Source: Thermoplasmata archaeon
Lineage (GTDB): Archaea > Thermoplasmatota > E2 > DHVEG-1
Assembly (NCBI GenBank): GCA_030637965.1
Contig: DAOWFO010000007.1
Coordinates: forward strand, 1 to 6,323
Direction: 5' to 3'
Length of the DNA: 6,323 bases
The notes beneath the pieces are model-generated. The model ran no database searches. It was given only the letters and a program-made list of their open reading frames with translations, and was not told the origin of the DNA. Position numbers and translations under genes: made by a program. Below, in pieces: positions 4,390-6,323 of this stretch. Within the stretch, counting starts at the first letter, position 1, and every line of letters starts with the position of its first letter.

Positions 4390-5553
4390 ATGAAAAGAAT
4401 TTATCTTGATCACGCATCATCAATGCCTATTGATCCACGAGTGTTAAAATTTGCAATGCCATTTCTTAATAAGAATTACGAAAACCCATCCTCGATTTAT
4501 TCAGGTGGGTTAGAAACAAAAAGAGCTATTGAAGAATCTAGGAGAAAAATTGCAGAACTCGTTAATGCAGAAAACACAAATAATATAATTTTTACCAGTA
4601 GCGCTACTGAATCTAACAATTTAGCAATAAAAGGAACTGCCCTTAGGAATATCGGAAATGGAAAAAACATTTTGGCAAGCGCTATCGAACATATATCAGT
4701 TCTAAATCCCATGAAGGAACTTCAGAAAAACGGCTATACTTATGATATTATACCTGTTGACTCAAATGGTTTGGTTGATCTTGATAGACTTGAAAATCTT
4801 CTAACAAATCAAACAATAATAACATCAATAATGTATGCTAATAATGAAATTGGCACAATTGAACCAATAAAAAAAATTAGTAAAATTGTTCATGAAAATG
4901 GAAAATATTTACATGTTGATGCAACAGCATCAGCAGGTAGAATCCCAATTGATGTTCAGGATCAAGAAATTGATTTATTAACAATATCTTCAAATGATAT
5001 GTATGGGCCAAGAGGTGCAAGTGCTTTATATGTAAAACAAGGATTAAAAATTCAATCTATCCTACCAGGTGGGGGTCAAGAGAGAGGAATTAGATCTGGA
5101 ACAGAAAATGTTTTTGCAATTGTTGGAATGGGGGAAGCAGCTAGATTAGCAAAAAATGATATGAATATGGAAAGTTCTAGATTGAAAAATATTCGAGACA
5201 AACTGATACATGAAATTTTAAAAATCGATAATGCATATCTTACTGGTCACCCTGTTAAGAGACTTCCTCATCATGTTAGCTTTCGATTTAGCCACATAGA
5301 AGGTGAGAGCATTCTTCTAAATATGGATATGTCCAACATTCAAATATCGACTGGATCTGCATGCTCTTCAAAGACCTTAGAGCCTTCACATGTTCTTCTT
5401 GCAATAGGTTTGAAACATGAAGAAGCTCATGGATCAATGGTTATAACATTAGGAAAATCAAATAATCTTGAACTGGTTCCAGATATAGTAAAAGTTGTTA
5501 AAGAAACGGTAAATAGATTAAGAAAGCTTTCCCCGCTTTCAAATTTGAGGTGA
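4390..5553 (+). CDS. iscS: NifS/IscS-like protein lacking the PLP lysine (probable non-desulfurase IscU partner)
   Basis: 387 residues of fold-type I aminotransferase, class V. The start at ATG 4390 (MKRIYLDHASS) fits homologues; TTG 4351 and ATG 4354 would overlap the DsrE gene. Kept features are SATESNN (71-77), H101 in IEH, YANNEIGT (149-156), D177 in HVDA, GGGQERGIRSGTEN (227-240) and the loop cysteine C325 in TGSACSSK. Changed features are more striking. The SxHKxYGPKG motif reads SSNDMYGPRG, so N202-D203 replace His-Lys, and D203 stands at the PLP lysine. The Gln of VDAVQA is A180, and the Arg expected in SIRFSLG is V351. A. fulgidus IscS, as I recall, has Asp199 at this site and Cys321, the same 122-residue spacing; it cannot bind PLP covalently and supports a [2Fe-2S] cluster on IscU. 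I infer the same here, with iscU 7 bases downstream. The symbol denotes family, not activity. Confidence 0.92.
   Translation: MKRIYLDHASSMPIDPRVLKFAMPFLNKNYENPSSIYSGGLETKRAIEESRRKIAELVNAENTNNIIFTSSATESNNLAIKGTALRNIGNGKNILASAIEHISVLNPMKELQKNGYTYDIIPVDSNGLVDLDRLENLLTNQTIITSIMYANNEIGTIEPIKKISKIVHENGKYLHVDATASAGRIPIDVQDQEIDLLTISSNDMYGPRGASALYVKQGLKIQSILPGGGQERGIRSGTENVFAIVGMGEAARLAKNDMNMESSRLKNIRDKLIHEILKIDNAYLTGHPVKRLPHHVSFRFSHIEGESILLNMDMSNIQISTGSACSSKTLEPSHVLLAIGLKHEEAHGSMVITLGKSNNLELVPDIVKVVKETVNRLRKLSPLSNLR
5547..5553 (+). promoter_or_regulatory. Ribosome binding site of iscU overlapping the iscS stop
   Basis: GAGGTGA, whose last three bases are the TGA stop of iscS. ATG 5561 follows after 7 bases. 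The overlap favours coordinated translation of the two partner proteins. Confidence 0.75.
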
Positions 5554-5560
5554 AAAAATT

Positions 5561-5944
5561 ATGGCGAAACAGATTGGTTATAGTAAAAAAGTAATGGACC
5601 ATTTTATGAATCCAAAGAATGTAGGAATTATGGAAAATCCTGATGGATATGGAAAAGTAGGGAATCCGGTTTGCGGTGACCTTATGGAAATTTTCATAAA
5701 AGTAAAAGATGACATTATAGAAGATATAAAATTCAAAACTTTTGGATGTGGTTCGGCTATTGCAACAAGTAGTATGGTTACAGAATTGGCCAAAGGTAAG
5801 AATATTGATGAAGCTTTGAAAATAACACGAAATGATGTAGCTGATGAACTGGATGGGTTACCACCTCAGAAAATGCATTGTTCAAACCTTGCGGCAGATG
5901 CATTACAAGAAGCTATAAAAGATTATAAAAAAAAGAAAAAATAG
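5561..5944 (+). CDS. iscU: IscU/NifU-N type Fe-S cluster scaffold
   Basis: 127 residues, the single-domain scaffold length, without the C-terminal domains of full NifU. The three cluster cysteines are present: C38 in GNPVCGD, C63 in FGCGSAIA and C107 in KMHCSNLA. D40, which tunes cluster lability, is also kept. YSKKVMDHFMNPKNVG at the N-terminus and LPPQKMHC near the C-terminus are classic IscU signatures. A poly-lysine tail ends the protein. IscU builds [2Fe-2S] clusters in the cytosol together with IscS. In the A. fulgidus complex three IscU cysteines plus the IscS loop cysteine hold the cluster, and C325 of the upstream protein could play that part. No HscA, HscB, ferredoxin or IscA gene lies in view. 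Confidence 0.95.
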   Translation: MAKQIGYSKKVMDHFMNPKNVGIMENPDGYGKVGNPVCGDLMEIFIKVKDDIIEDIKFKTFGCGSAIATSSMVTELAKGKNIDEALKITRNDVADELDGLPPQKMHCSNLAADALQEAIKDYKKKKK

Positions 5945-5954
5945 GAGATAAATT

Positions 5955-6323
5955 ATGACAAAATTAAAAGAAATATATAAATGTGAAATATGTGGAAATA
6001 TCGTAGAAGTGATACATGCTGGATCTGGAGCACTAGTATGTTGTGGACAAGAAATGATTTTATTAGAGGAAAAAACAGAAGATGCGTCAACTGAAAAACA
6101 TGTACCGTATATTGAAAAAACTGATAGTGGAATTCTTGTAAGAGTTGGGCAAAATCAAGATCATCCGATGACTGAAGAGCATTATATCGAGTGGATTCAA
6201 GTAATTACTGATGGTAATTCTTATAGAAAATTTCTAAATCCAGGTGATAAACCTCAGGCAGAGTTTGAAATAAAATCAAATCAAATAGAGGCAAGGGAGT
6301 ACTGTAATGTTCATGGATTATGG
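5955..6323 (+). CDS. dfx: Desulfoferrodoxin (two-iron superoxide reductase), last residues beyond the window
   Basis: 123 residues are visible; the family is about 125 long, so only the final residues and stop are missing. The N-terminal desulforedoxin domain has C10, C13 (CEICG) and C29, C30 (VCCGQEM) for the Fe(Cys)4 centre I. The catalytic domain has H49 (EKHVP), H70 (QDHPM), H76 (EEHYIEW), C117 and H120 (YCNVHGLW), the complete His4-Cys centre II that reduces superoxide to peroxide without making O2. The lysine before H49, important for catalysis, is present (K48). The peroxide formed would be a substrate for the rubrerythrin encoded upstream. AGGAG at 5943-5947 overlaps the iscU stop and serves ATG 5955. 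The gene probably belongs to the same transcript. Confidence 0.96.
   Translation, partial: MTKLKEIYKCEICGNIVEVIHAGSGALVCCGQEMILLEEKTEDASTEKHVPYIEKTDSGILVRVGQNQDHPMTEEHYIEWIQVITDGNSYRKFLNPGDKPQAEFEIKSNQIEAREYCNVHGLW

Noticed and set aside
4987..5001. Frameshift or sequencing error as the cause of the missing PLP lysine
   Set aside because: The frame is intact on both sides (LLTISS before, MYGPRG after). Two adjacent codons and further PLP-site residues differ as well, and the same Asp is known in A. fulgidus IscS.
1..6323. CRISPR arrays, tRNA or rRNA genes, insertion sequences, integrase or phage genes
   Set aside because: No regularly spaced repeats, tRNA-like clover-leaf segments, transposase motifs or terminal inverted repeats were seen on either strand.

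Overview
The window is an AT-rich stretch (roughly one third G+C by eye) in which every supported gene lies on the + strand, head to tail. It encodes oxygen, peroxide and superoxide defence of a strict anaerobe, followed by sulfur-handling and Fe-S assembly proteins. The host is an obligate anaerobe. I favour a low-GC archaeon, perhaps a methanogen of the Methanobacteriales type. The reasons are the recurrent GAGGTGA-type ribosome binding sites, two TTG starts, and a cysteine-desulfurase-like protein with the same lysine-to-aspartate change known from Archaeoglobus fulgidus IscS. A clostridial host is not excluded, because the Hrb-FprA-rubrerythrin set is classical in Moorella.

Layout. 1-633: 3' part of a high-molecular-weight rubredoxin (flavin reductase domain plus rubredoxin). 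649-1830: A-type flavodiiron protein FprA. 1844-1999: a 51-residue protein with nine cysteines and a desulforedoxin-like CxxC...CCG frame. 2000-2140: the only sizeable gap; it holds a possible folded RNA and, in competition with it, a possible tiny reading frame. 2141-2632, 2662-3198 and 3232-3741: three consecutive ferritin-like diiron proteins, of which only the middle one (rubrerythrin) carries a rubredoxin domain. 3761-4003: TusA-like sulfur carrier. 4017-4379: DsrE-like protein. 4390-5553: NifS/IscS-like protein without its PLP lysine. 5561-5944: IscU scaffold. 5955 to the window end: desulfoferrodoxin (superoxide reductase), missing only its last few residues.

How they may work together. 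Hrb can pass electrons to FprA, which reduces O2 (or NO) to harmless products. Rubrerythrin and the two rubredoxin-less relatives would remove peroxide or bind iron, and desulfoferrodoxin would reduce superoxide. The TusA-DsrE-IscS-IscU block would rebuild Fe-S clusters damaged by the same oxidants. The most notable point is that the IscS-like protein keeps its loop cysteine but has lost the PLP lysine and its preceding histidine, and apparently also a PLP-contacting glutamine and the substrate-binding arginine. It is therefore unlikely to be a cysteine desulfurase. Sulfur for IscU would have to come from free sulfide or from the adjacent TusA/DsrE carriers. No promoter, regulator, tRNA, rRNA, CRISPR or mobile element was recognised.
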